Positions 1-9,128 of a stretch of DNA of 64,000 nucleotides are shown piece by piece. Numbering within the stretch: position 1 is the first letter of the stretch; every line of letters begins with the position of its first letter. Under the pieces are notes generated by a model, which made no database searches, was not told where the DNA came from, and was given only the letters and a program-made list of their open reading frames with translations. The DNA lies in NCBI RefSeq assembly GCF_900110965.1, contig NZ_FOFO01000003.1, forward strand, positions 1 to 64,000, in the 5' to 3' direction. The position numbers and the translations under genes were made by a program. This DNA comes from Ectothiorhodospira magna. GTDB taxonomy: Bacteria > Pseudomonadota > Gammaproteobacteria > Ectothiorhodospirales > Ectothiorhodospiraceae.

Positions 1-176
1 CTATGCGGTTTCTGTCCGTCGGCTCGCACTTTTGCGCTCGGGCTTCCTCCAGACAGACCCTCACGGGGCTGCCCTTGCCGTCGGCTAGTAGTTACGTTGG
101 TCCACAGTGTGGACATCACAGGTACTCCTACAGGGGACTTTCACCCCATCAGTTCATGCCCATGCCGGGCGTACAC
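1..176 (-). mobile_element. 5' end of a group II intron (domain I), runs off the left edge
   Basis: Read on the minus strand, this stretch begins GTGTACGCCCGGCATGGGCA at about 176 and continues with GGTGAAAGTCCCCTGT. Further in come GACGGCAAGGG, a GGAGGAAGCCCGAG block and GACGGACAGAAACCGCAT near the edge. This order of blocks is what I know from the 5' part (domain I) of bacterial group II introns that encode a reverse transcriptase/maturase. The maturase and the 3' end would lie left of the window, so intactness cannot be judged. The short reading frames here do not look like real proteins. Class and exact 5' boundary are uncertain. Confidence 0.7.
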
Positions 177-262
177 AATCACATCAAATTCGCTCCCTTC
201 GGTCGCCGGACGCTCGTACCTCGCGCCGTTTATGTGGGGCGTTATTATGCTGGGCGTTCATC

Positions 263-290
263 TTGACCTGCGTACTCAAAAGCGTACATT
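263..290 (+). promoter_or_regulatory. Putative YefM-type promoter/operator
   Basis: A TTGACC box (263-268) is followed 16 bases later by TACATT (285-290). Inside lie two GTAC cores (272-275 and 284-287) with centres 12 bp apart. E. coli yefM-yoeB is autoregulated through TGTACA-core repeats at 12 bp spacing, so the arrangement fits an antitoxin operator, although the hexamers are not perfect. It lies directly upstream of the broken yefM-like gene. Confidence 0.45.
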
Positions 291-322
291 TGGTGAGAGT
301 TTTAACACTCAAGAGGTGCGTC

Positions 323-819
323 ATGACCGCAATCTCAGCAACTGAGGCGCGCAGAGCAACCTTTATCGGTTGATTGACGAGACCGCCGAATCCCACCAAC
401 CAATCATCATCATGGGTAAGCGGAACAAGGCTGTCCTGGTCTCCGAGGAAGACTGGTCTGCAATCCAGGAAACGCTTTACCTGCTCTCCGTACCGGGTAT
501 GCGGGAGTCTATTCGTGAGGGAATGGACACCCCCGTGGATGGATGCGATGAGGTGCCAGCTTTGATTCATGAATGCTCCCCCTGCTCACTTGCAGAGGTA
601 TGGTTTGACGAAGATGACGGCAATATCTATCTAAACTTGAACAGGGTCGCCACAGAGGAAGATTTGGAAAACGACAGTTATCTTGAGTGTGAAGGGCAGA
701 CAATAGAAACCGTTCAGATCCAGGTTGCGTTCTGCCCTTATTGTGGTGAAAAGCTGTCGGTCGGTAAGGAAATTGTTGTACCCAACTTCCAGCACTACAA
801 CTTCGGCAGAAAGAAATGA
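323..819 (+). pseudogene. Frameshifted YefM-type antitoxin fused to an unrelated zinc-ribbon-like tail
   Basis: The ATG at 323 follows an AGAGGT ribosome site and opens MTAISATEARRATFIG, then a stop. The rest of a Phd/YefM antitoxin continues in another frame from about 370 (LIDETAESHQPIIIMGKR, then VLVSEEDWSAIQETLYLLS and PGMRESIREG). Reading AGAGC as AGC around 343-352 restores the frame, so a 2-bp AG duplication probably broke the gene. YefM proteins normally end soon after the VDxCDE segment. Here the frame runs on for about 75 more residues with a CPYCGEKL ribbon-like motif and no YefM similarity, so a second small gene appears joined in frame. No YoeB toxin follows. A protein starting at an internal codon could still be made, but it would lack the first DNA-binding residues. 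Confidence 0.7.
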
Positions 820-827
820 GCACTCAT

Positions 828-915
828 GATCTGTCAGTCAACTTCGCGTCTGCGGCGACAGACGGCTTACACTACGCTCCGCTCCGTTGTAGCCTCGGTT
901 ATTGAGGCGTTACGT
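828..915 (+). other. Possible degenerate attC (integron recombination) site
   Basis: Between the convergent yefM-like and vapC genes lies AGTCAAC, then about 65 bases with an imperfect hairpin (CTACGCTCCGCTCCGTTGTAG arms around 868-886), ending GGCGTTACG. The outer boxes match the attC core consensus RYYYAAC and GTTRRRY at 6 of 7 positions each, but they are not complementary to each other across their variable bases. Cassette-like toxin-antitoxin neighbours make an attC remnant plausible; the pairing is too poor for a firm call. Confidence 0.25.
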
Positions 916-1311
916 TTCCGGCAGCGCTGAGACCAGGCCGAGATGATCAACAAAAGGAATGAAATCGCGGTCAGTGAAAAGCAAGGGCAACTTCTGCTCA
1001 ATGCAGTAAGTCGCAATAATCACGTCCGTAGTTTTTCGGATAGTTATTCCTTTTTTGCGCAGTGCTCGGTAATTCTCTGCGCACTTCTCGGGCATGTCTT
1101 TTCCAAACATTTCAAGCTGGTCCAGCGTCATTAGGCTTTGCTTGGTCGTGCGGTATTCCCGGTCGTCCCGGATTCCCTGAAGAATTTCCAGAAATATCAA
1201 ATCCCCCATGGCAACGACGCCCTCAACAATAGCAGCGTCAAGAGCATCGGTGTGCCGGCTCTGAGTGCCGTTAAGGTAGTCGATCCAGACACTGGTATCG
1301 ACCAATATCAT
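910..1311 (-). CDS. vapC: VapC-family PIN-domain toxin
   Basis: A 133-residue PIN-domain protein. It opens MILVDTSVWIDYL, where Asp5 is the first metal-binding acid. The conserved glutamate lies in FLEILQGI, and the C-terminal acids lie in TTDVIIATYC and LFTDRDF. VapC toxins are Mg-dependent ribonucleases that usually cut tRNA or rRNA and are held inactive by VapB. Its start codon overlaps the end of the upstream antitoxin gene by four bases, typical of a translationally coupled pair. All four acidic positions are visible, so the toxin looks intact. The RNA target cannot be told from the sequence. Confidence 0.9.
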   Translation of the reverse strand: MILVDTSVWIDYLNGTQSRHTDALDAAIVEGVVAMGDLIFLEILQGIRDDREYRTTKQSLMTLDQLEMFGKDMPEKCAENYRALRKKGITIRKTTDVIIATYCIEQKLPLLFTDRDFIPFVDHLGLVSALPET

Positions 1312-1502
1312 TTGCCGCCTCGCATTTCGTCAAGGTCGCCTTCCCACTTGATTCGACCTCGGAGCTTGCGAATTTCCTGCTGCTGGCTACGTCGCACCAG
1401 AAGCTTAAGCCCTTGTTCTACAACTTCTCTTTTAGTGCTCAGGCCAGAGGCTTTAAGGGCATCCATCATTAGCTTGTCATCTATAACAATGTTGGTTCTC
1501 AT
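1308..1502 (-). CDS. vapB: VapB-family antitoxin (ribbon-helix-helix type)
   Basis: A 64-residue protein, MRTNIVIDDKLMMDALKASG followed by LSTKREVVEQGLKLLVRR. This is the form of the MetJ/Arc-like VapB group: a short beta strand that pairs in the dimer, then two helices that bind operator DNA. The C-terminal part ending in DLDEMRGGK would wrap the partner toxin. The stop overlaps the vapC start by four bases. An imperfect inverted repeat directly upstream is the likely autoregulatory operator. Length and layout are normal, so this pair looks functional, unlike the neighbouring yefM-like gene. Confidence 0.88.
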   Translation of the reverse strand: MRTNIVIDDKLMMDALKASGLSTKREVVEQGLKLLVRRSQQQEIRKLRGRIKWEGDLDEMRGGK

Positions 1503-1512
1503 AAATCACCCA

Positions 1513-1539
1513 TGTGTATTAATATCTTCTATATACACA
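1513..1539 (-). promoter_or_regulatory. Inverted repeat upstream of vapBC, likely operator
   Basis: TGTGTAT (1513-1519) and ATATACACA (1531-1539) form an imperfect palindrome in an AT-rich stretch 11 bases upstream of the vapB start. VapBC complexes commonly bind such repeats to repress their own operon. I could not place a convincing -35/-10 pair around it. Confidence 0.5.
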
Positions 1540-1798
1540 CCCTAGCATAGGCAAAGAAACATAACAATCGGATCCACAGCGAGTTCGAATGCCGCTATCC
1601 TGCGCAGCATCAATCCTTCCTGTGCTGGATCGGTTTTTCGGGTGATGAAATCCGGGCGTGAGAGTGACAGCGATAGCACGCCGCGCAAAGCGCGGCGCAT
1701 CGAGCCATTTGGAAGTCCTGGTATGGCATTGGCCGAGGATCAGGAAGATCGGGGGGTATTCGAGGAACGGGCTTCTCGGCCGATAAACCCGTGCAATT
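1540..1798. other. Non-coding stretch with one perfect hairpin
   Basis: I see no convincing gene here. The only structure is a perfect 8-bp palindrome, CGCCGCGC-AAA-GCGCGGCG, at 1679-1697, which lacks a T-run and so is not an obvious terminator. A 60-residue reading frame (1642-1824) overlaps the suhB remnant and shows no family features, so I left it out. Confidence 0.5.
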
Positions 1799-2134
1799 TC
1801 ACGCCCGGTTCACTACCGGATTGAGCCGCTGCAGCATGCCTTTGAACACCTTGGGGCCGGCGGCCACCACGTTGCCGGTGGCCAGATAGTCGGGGCCGCC
1901 CTTGAGGTCGCTCACCAGACCGCCGGCCTCCTGTACCATCAGTACGCCGGCCGCCATGTCCCACTCCACTCGTGCAGGCCGATTTCCCAGAAACCATCCA
2001 GTCGACCGGCGGCCACATAGGCCAGATCCAGTGAAGCCGCCCCGGCGCGACGCACGCCGGCGGTGCCCGGCAGCAGGACGCTCAGGGTGCGCAGGTAGTA
2101 GTCCAGGTTCTGGTCTTCCCGCAAGGGGATGCCG
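1799..2134 (-). pseudogene. 3' fragment of suhB, frameshifted duplicate
   Basis: This copies the last ~330 bases of the intact suhB at 6037-6828, in the same orientation and nearly identical (for example REDQNLDYYLRTLSVLLPGT and GNVVAAGPKVFKGMLQRL in both). A 5-bp CCACT repeat near 1965 shifts the frame right after LHEW, so the following metal-binding Asp of motif B (WDMAAG in the intact copy) is lost from that frame. Similarity stops abruptly near 2134, where a fragment of an unrelated gene begins on the opposite strand. It has no start of its own and cannot encode an active phosphatase. Confidence 0.9.
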
Positions 2135-2593
2135 CCGATCTTCCCTGTGGTGTTGTACAACGGCTCGAAGCGCTGGACGGCGAAGGCGGACATTTACCGG
2201 ATGATCCGGCCGGAACCGCCGGTGTTCCTGCGGGTCTATCAGCCTCACCTGCGCTACTATCTGGTGAACGAATCGGCTTTCACCGAGGACGAGTTGGCGG
2301 AGTGGGATACGCCGCTGAGCGGGATTTTCGAGGTGGAGAAGGCTTCGAAGGACGTGGAGGCCCTGCAGGGCGCGGTGAAACGGCTGGCGGCGCGCATCCG
2401 GGCACACCCGGAGAGGGCCCGGCTGGACGAGGTGATCACCCGTTGGCTCAAGCGTCACCTCAGGCGGCTGGGTGCCGAGGCGGAGCAGGCGCTGGAACAG
2501 ATCAACAGTTTGGTGGAGCTCGCGGAGGTCATGCGGTTGGTGATGGTGAATGCGGAGGCAAAGGTCATGGCGCGGCTCCCTCCTTTGCAATAG
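2129..2593 (+). pseudogene. Truncated Rpn/YhgA-type (PD-(D/E)XK transposase-like) gene, C-terminal part
   Basis: The frame starts inside the suhB remnant and at once reads PPIFPVVLYNGSKRWTA, a block typical of the middle of Rpn family recombination-promoting nuclease/putative transposase proteins. AYQP-like residues (VYQPHLRYYLVNE) and a helical C-terminus follow. The N-terminal half, which carries the nuclease active site, is missing. About 154 residues remain, roughly half a normal member. The ATG at 2129 is supplied by the junction sequence, so a chimeric protein is possible but unlikely to be active. The family name rests on my recognition of the motif block. Confidence 0.7.
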
Positions 2594-2638
2594 CATCAAA
2601 CAGGCCGACCCGCTGGCAGCCTTCGAGGAAGGCCTGTT

Positions 2639-4528
<1,890 letters not shown>

Positions 4529-4651
4529 GATGGGCTCACGGAAGAGGCGGCATCCCGGTGGGGCGGACGCAGTGGGCGAAGGGGCAATCTATGCCACGGC
4601 CCTCAATAAAAACAATGATGCAGGCCATTTTATGACCTGACTGCCAGGGCT

Positions 4652-6040
4652 TCAGCCGTACAGCAGATCCCTGACCACCTGGTATACCGTCATGACATCT
4701 TCCCGGGTGCAGTCAAATTGCCCCACCTGGACCCGGATGACAAACCGGTCCTGATGCCGGGTCTGGGTGAGGTAGATCTGGCCATGGTCGTTGATGCGGG
4801 TGAGCAGGGCCTCGGTGGCGGCGTCACCGTCCTTGAGGGCGAAGCTGAACAGGGACAGGGTCGGGGGGGTGATGATCTCCACGTCCGGCAGCGAGGCCAT
4901 GGCGGTGGCCAGCGCTTCCGACCAGGCAATGTGGTCACGGATGCGGCGGCGCAGGCCCTCCAGACCATGGGCGCGCAGGGTGAACCAGATCTTCAGGGCC
5001 CGGAAGCGCCGCCCCAGGGGGACCGTCCACTCGTTATAGTTGGTGATCTCCGACTGCCCCAGGGTTTCCAGGTAATCGGGTCGCAGGCCCAGGGTGCGGA
5101 CCTGGGGGACGGGATCGGCCAGGAACTGGATGGAGCAGTCCATCTGTATGCCGAGCCATTTATGGGGATTGAAGACGATGCTGTCGGCGCCGTCGATGCC
5201 CGCCCAGAGGTGACGAAACTCCGGGCAGATCATGGCCGATCCGGCCCAGGCGGCATCCACGTGGGTGGGCAGGCCGTGGGACTTGGCCACTGCGATGGCC
5301 TCCTGTAGCCGGTCACTGGCGCCGATGCCGGTGGCACCCACGCAGAGGATGACGCCGGCCGGTCGATGGCCGGCGGCCAGGTCGGCCCGGATGGCCCTGT
5401 CCAGGGCCGTGGTGTCCATGGCGTGATGGGCGTCGGTGGGGATCTTGATCAGATTGTCCTGACCAATGCCGGCGATGCGGACCCCCTTGTCGATGGACGA
5501 GTGAACCTGGGTGGAGGCATAGAGACGCAGACGGGGCTGTGCCGGGAGTCCCGCCGTGTTGCCCTTCCAGGCCAGGGCCTTTTCCCGCATGGTGAGTATG
5601 GCCGAGAGGGTGGCGATGGTGGCGGTATCATGGATGGTGCCGGTGAAGTGGGGGGCCAGTCCCAGGGCATCCCGCAGCCAGCGGATCATCACGGTTTCCA
5701 TTTCCGTGGCGGCGGGGGAGGTCTGCCAGAGCATGGCCTGGGCGGCCATACTGTTGGCCAGCTGTTCCGCCAGCATGGAGGCCGGCGCGGCGTTGCCGGG
5801 GAAGTAGGCAAAGAAGCGGGGATGCTGCCAGTGGGTCATGCCCTCGGGTACGATCCGGGTGAAATCCTCAAAAATGGTCTCCAGGGATTCGGGCTGTTCC
5901 GGCGGGGTCTGGGGCAGGCAGGCGGCAATATCGCCGGGTTGTGTCTGTGCCCGCACCGGTCGGTCCCGCAGGCTGTGATGGTATTCATGGGTCCAGTCGG
6001 CGGCGCGCTTGGACCATTGGCGCAGGTCGTCGTGATTCAT
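4652..6040 (-). CDS. PLP-dependent group II decarboxylase (aromatic-L-amino-acid decarboxylase family)
   Basis: A 462-residue fold-type I PLP enzyme. The internal-aldimine lysine sits in FNPHKWLGIQ near residue 295, and the PLP-ring Asp/Ala in THVDAAWAGSA. The N-terminus with HWQHPRFFAYFP is typical of the aromatic amino acid (DOPA/tryptophan/tyrosine) decarboxylase branch. It would release CO2 and an aromatic amine, but the substrate is not settled by motifs I can see. Its ATG overlaps the suhB stop as ATGA, so it looks translationally coupled to suhB, an unusual partner. PLP enzymes of this group also include glutamate and histidine decarboxylases, which I consider less likely. Confidence 0.87.
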   Translation of the reverse strand: MNHDDLRQWSKRAADWTHEYHHSLRDRPVRAQTQPGDIAACLPQTPPEQPESLETIFEDFTRIVPEGMTHWQHPRFFAYFPGNAAPASMLAEQLANSMAAQAMLWQTSPAATEMETVMIRWLRDALGLAPHFTGTIHDTATIATLSAILTMREKALAWKGNTAGLPAQPRLRLYASTQVHSSIDKGVRIAGIGQDNLIKIPTDAHHAMDTTALDRAIRADLAAGHRPAGVILCVGATGIGASDRLQEAIAVAKSHGLPTHVDAAWAGSAMICPEFRHLWAGIDGADSIVFNPHKWLGIQMDCSIQFLADPVPQVRTLGLRPDYLETLGQSEITNYNEWTVPLGRRFRALKIWFTLRAHGLEGLRRRIRDHIAWSEALATAMASLPDVEIITPPTLSLFSFALKDGDAATEALLTRINDHGQIYLTQTRHQDRFVIRVQVGQFDCTREDVMTVYQVVRDLLYG

Positions 6041-6828
6041 GCCCGATTCACCACCGGATTGAGCCGCTGCAACATGCCCTTGAACACCTTGGGGCCAGCG
6101 GCCACCACATTGCCGGTGGCCAGATAATCAGAACCGCCCTTGAGGTCGCTCACCAGGCCGCCGGCCTCCTGTATCATCAGCACGCCGGCCGCCATGTCCC
6201 ACTCGTGCAGGCCGATTTCCCAGAAACCATCCAGTCGACCGGCGGCCACATAGGCCAGATCCAGTGAAGCCGCCCCGGCGCGCCGCACCCCGGCGGTGCC
6301 CGGCAGCAGGACGCTCAGGGTGCGCAGGTAGTAGTCCAGGTTCTGGTCTTCCCGGAAGGGGATGCCGGTGCCCAGCAGGACGCCGGTCATGTCCCGGGGC
6401 TGGGTCACGCGAATGCGTCGATTGTTGAGGGTGGCACCGGCGCCGCGGCTGGCGGCGAACAGTTCTTCCTTGACCGGATCGTAGACCACCCCGTGTTCCA
6501 GGCGTCCCTTCTGTTTGAGGGCGATGGAGACCGCGTACTGGGGGATGCCGTGGAGGTAGTTGGTGGTGCCGTCCAGGGGGTCGATCACCCACTGGAATTC
6601 CTCGTGGCTGCCCTGGGTGCCGCTTTCTTCCGCCAGAATGGCGTGACCGGGGTAGGCCCGGTGGATCACGCGTATAATCTCCCGTTCCGCCATGCGATCC
6701 ACTTCGGTCACGAAGTCATTGGGTTGCTTGTCCTGGACGGTGAGGGTATCAAGCCGGTCCGCATGGCGCACGATGACCTGTCCCGCGGCGCGGGCCGCCT
6801 TGACGGCGATATTGAGCAAGGGATGCAT
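6037..6828 (-). CDS. suhB: Inositol-1-monophosphatase family protein SuhB
   Basis: A 263-residue phosphatase with the three metal-site motifs of the family: LAEESGTQG, IDPLDGTTNYLHGIP and WDMAAGVLMIQEAGG. It hydrolyses inositol monophosphates in vitro. In E. coli SuhB also works in rRNA antitermination complexes. I chose the ATG at 6828 (MHPLLNIAVKAARAAG), matching the family N-terminus, over the upstream one at 6870. It is divergent from trmJ, the conserved gammaproteobacterial arrangement. The last ~330 bases are duplicated at 1799-2134. Its stop overlaps the start of the downstream decarboxylase. Confidence 0.95.
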   Translation of the reverse strand: MHPLLNIAVKAARAAGQVIVRHADRLDTLTVQDKQPNDFVTEVDRMAEREIIRVIHRAYPGHAILAEESGTQGSHEEFQWVIDPLDGTTNYLHGIPQYAVSIALKQKGRLEHGVVYDPVKEELFAASRGAGATLNNRRIRVTQPRDMTGVLLGTGIPFREDQNLDYYLRTLSVLLPGTAGVRRAGAASLDLAYVAAGRLDGFWEIGLHEWDMAAGVLMIQEAGGLVSDLKGGSDYLATGNVVAAGPKVFKGMLQRLNPVVNRA

Positions 6829-6909
6829 GGAAGACTTCCGGGATGGGCTGGGAAACAGGACCGCGACCATGCAGGCCGCGGGGAGATCAAAGAAGATACG
6901 TGGCCATAG

Positions 6910-7674
6910 ATGATAACTGAACCCATGGAATTACTGAATCCGGTCCGGATCGTGCTCGTCAATACCTCCCATCCGGGCAATGTGGGCGGGGTGGCCCGGG
7001 CCATGAAGAACATGGGCCTGTCGGACCTTCGGCTGGTGGCTCCCCAGGATTATCCCAGCGCCGAGGCCACGGCCCGGGCATCCGGGGCCGATGACCTGCT
7101 GGCCGATGCCCAGGTGGTGGATGATCTGGACGAGGCGCTGGCGGGGTGTCGCCTGGTGCTGGGTACCAGTGCCCGCCAGCGTACCCTGCGCTGGCCCGAA
7201 CTGGACCCCAGACAGGCGGCGGCCAGACTGCTCGAAGCCGTCCCGACGGGGCCGGTGGCCGTGCTGTTCGGGCGAGAGCGGACCGGGCTGACCAATGAGG
7301 AACTGGATCGCTGCCAGGCCCTGATCCATATTCCGGCCAACCCGGAATACAGCTCCCTGAATCTGGCGGCCGCCGTGCAGGTGCTCAGTTACGAGCTGCG
7401 CATGGCCGCCCTGGCCCATGCGCCCGCATCGGCACCGGCGCCCACCGGTGGGGAACTGCCCGCCAGTCATGAAGAGCTGGAGCGGCTGTATGCCCATCTG
7501 GAGGAGACGCTGTTGTTGCTGGAGTTTCTGGATCCGGACAACCCCAGGCACCTGATGCGGCGGTTGCGGCGCCTGTTTGCCAAGGCCGATCCCACCATCA
7601 ATGAGGTGAACATTTTGCGGGGCATCCTGACCCAGGCGGCCAAAGGCCCGCCGGAACATTCTGGCAAGCCCTGA
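6910..7674 (+). CDS. trmJ: tRNA (cytidine/uridine-2'-O-)-methyltransferase TrmJ
   Basis: A SPOUT-fold methyltransferase of 254 residues, which 2'-O-methylates nucleotide 32 in the tRNA anticodon loop using S-adenosylmethionine. The N-terminal signature IRIVLV-like NPVRIVLVNTSHPGNVGG is clear. The knot motifs are VLFGRERTGLTNEEL and NPEYSSLNLAAAVQVLSYEL. A second in-frame ATG at 6925 (MELLNP) is equally possible, since neither has a strong ribosome site. The C-terminal ~90 residues form the helical extension usual for TrmJ. As in E. coli it sits between suhB and the isc genes, here with cysE inserted before iscR. Confidence 0.94.
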   Translation: MITEPMELLNPVRIVLVNTSHPGNVGGVARAMKNMGLSDLRLVAPQDYPSAEATARASGADDLLADAQVVDDLDEALAGCRLVLGTSARQRTLRWPELDPRQAAARLLEAVPTGPVAVLFGRERTGLTNEELDRCQALIHIPANPEYSSLNLAAAVQVLSYELRMAALAHAPASAPAPTGGELPASHEELERLYAHLEETLLLLEFLDPDNPRHLMRRLRRLFAKADPTINEVNILRGILTQAAKGPPEHSGKP

Positions 7675-7745
7675 AGATCGGGGTACAATGAGGCCCAAAA
7701 GACCCATGCCGGCCCTGTGTTCTGGACCGGCCATCAGGACTCTTC

Positions 7746-8549
7746 ATGTTTCAGCGCCTGCGCGACGATATTCGCTGTGTCTTCGACCGGGACCCCTCTG
7801 CCCGGCATACCTTCGAGGTACTCACCACCTATCCGGGACTCCATGCCCTGCTGCTGCATCGCTTGAGCCACGGGCTGTGGCGGCTGCGTCTGTGCTGGAT
7901 TGCCCGCTATCTGGCTTTTTTGGGGCGCTGGTTGACCGGAATCGAGATTCATCCTGGGGCCACCATTGGCCGACGTTTTTTCATTGATCACGGTATGGGG
8001 GTGGTGATCGGCGAGACCGCCGAAATCGGCGATGACTGCACCCTCTACCACGGCGTGACCCTGGGTGGCACCTCGTGGGGCAAGGGTAAGCGTCATCCCA
8101 CCCTGGAGAACAATGTGGTGGTGGGGGCGGGGGCCAAGATCCTCGGTCCCATCCGCATCGGCGAAGGGGCCAGGGTCGGTTCCAACGCGGTGGTGCTGCG
8201 GGACGTGCCCCCGGGGGCCACGGTGGTGGGCATCCCCGGACGCATCATCACGCCCAGAAGTGACGAGGACCGACGCAGGGAGGACATGGCCCTGAAGATG
8301 GGGTTCGATGCCTACGGTACCACCCAGGACATGCCGGACCCGGTGGCCACGGCCATCACCCGCATCCTGGATCATTTGCATACCCTGGATCAGCGCATGG
8401 ACGAGAACTGCCATGCCCTCAGGGCCATGGGGGCGCAGGTGGATGACTCCCACATCCAGGAAATCCGGGCCGATGAACTGGGGGATCTGGCCAGTCTGCC
8501 CTCTCAGGGGCAGACGGGGGCCGGGTCACCAGGGCGCGGCAATACTTGA
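7746..8549 (+). CDS. cysE: Serine O-acetyltransferase CysE
   Basis: A 267-residue left-handed beta-helix acyltransferase that makes O-acetylserine from serine and acetyl-CoA, the committed step of cysteine synthesis. The hexapeptide-repeat region runs from about residue 65 to 165. It includes [19 protein letters not shown] with the catalytic Asp-His pair, and [18 protein letters not shown] helical N-terminal part precedes it and a polar tail of about 90 residues follows. It lies between trmJ and iscR, where it can raise cysteine supply for IscS; some diazotrophs keep a cysE copy here. Its stop codon lies inside the IscR-type operator of the next gene. Confidence 0.94.
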   Translation: MFQRLRDDIRCVFDRDPSARHTFEVLTTYPGLHALLLHRLSHGLWRLRLCWIARYLAFLGRWLTGIEIHPGATIGRRFFIDHGMGVVIGETAEIGDDCTLYHGVTLGGTSWGKGKRHPTLENNVVVGAGAKILGPIRIGEGARVGSNAVVLRDVPPGATVVGIPGRIITPRSDEDRRREDMALKMGFDAYGTTQDMPDPVATAITRILDHLHTLDQRMDENCHALRAMGAQVDDSHIQEIRADELGDLASLPSQGQTGAGSPGRGNT

Positions 8550-8575
8550 CTAAAAAGGTTGGGTATGAGTAGCAT
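8542..8575 (+). promoter_or_regulatory. isc operon promoter with type 1 IscR operator
   Basis: Bases 8542-8566 match the E. coli type 1 IscR consensus (ATASYYGACTRWWWYAGTCRRSTAT) at 22 of 25 positions; the mismatches are at 15, 16 and 19. The left half reads ATACTTGACT and the right ends GGGTAT. A -35 box TTGACT (8546-8551) and a -10 box TAGCAT (8570-8575) are 18 bp apart, so bound [2Fe-2S]-IscR would cover the promoter and repress it, as in E. coli. The operator overlaps the last codons and stop of cysE. Confidence 0.85.
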
Positions 8576-8604
8576 ACCCGGACGGATTCTATGGGAGAGA
8601 GGCA

Positions 8605-9108
8605 ATGAGACTGACAACGAAGGGGCGCTATGCCGTGACGGCAATGCTGGATCTGGCGATCCACAACGATCAAGGGCCGATCTCCCTGGCGGATATCTCA
8701 GGCCGACAGGGTATCTCACTATCTTATCTGGAACAACTGTTTGCGCGCCTGAGAAAGCGTGGTCTTGTGGTCAGCACCCGTGGTCCCGGCGGGGGCTATA
8801 CTCTGAGCAGGCCGGCGAATGAACTGGCCATTGCCGATGTGATTTCAGCGGTGGACGAGAAAGTGGACACCACCCGCTGCGGCGGCACCGTGGACTGTCA
8901 GGACAGCCATCGCTGTCTCACCCATGATCTGTGGTCCGATCTAAGCGCCCAGATCCACAATTTTCTGGCCAACATCACCCTGGCCGATGTCATGCGCCGT
9001 AACGGTGTTCAGGAAGTGGCCGCCCGTCAGGACAGCATCATGTCACGCCCGCCTGCCGGTAGCCGCAGTGGCGCCGGCGCCGGGCTTGCGTCCCAGTCCG
9101 TGGAATAA
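8605..9108 (+). CDS. iscR: Fe-S cluster-sensing transcription regulator IscR
   Basis: A 167-residue Rrf2-family regulator opening [18 protein letters not shown] with a winged helix-turn-helix. The [2Fe-2S] ligands are Cys92, Cys98, Cys104 and His107, the same numbering as E. coli. When loaded with a cluster IscR represses isc; the apo form controls a second class of sites. It is the first gene of an iscRSUA-hscBA-fdx-iscX series and has its own promoter and operator just upstream, so negative feedback by cluster sufficiency is expected. The C-terminus beyond residue 140 is poorly conserved and Ser/Ala/Gly-rich. Confidence 0.97.
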   Translation: MRLTTKGRYAVTAMLDLAIHNDQGPISLADISGRQGISLSYLEQLFARLRKRGLVVSTRGPGGGYTLSRPANELAIADVISAVDEKVDTTRCGGTVDCQDSHRCLTHDLWSDLSAQIHNFLANITLADVMRRNGVQEVAARQDSIMSRPPAGSRSGAGAGLASQSVE

Positions 9109-9128
9109 ACAGGTCCAGGAGTGAAGCC

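Noticed and set aside
1642-1824. Short plus-strand reading frame in the vapB-suhB remnant gap
   Set aside because: Low-complexity sequence, no ribosome site and it overlaps the suhB remnant on the other strand.
2129-2593. Complete transposase gene
   Set aside because: Only the C-terminal half is present; no inverted repeats or target duplication were seen.
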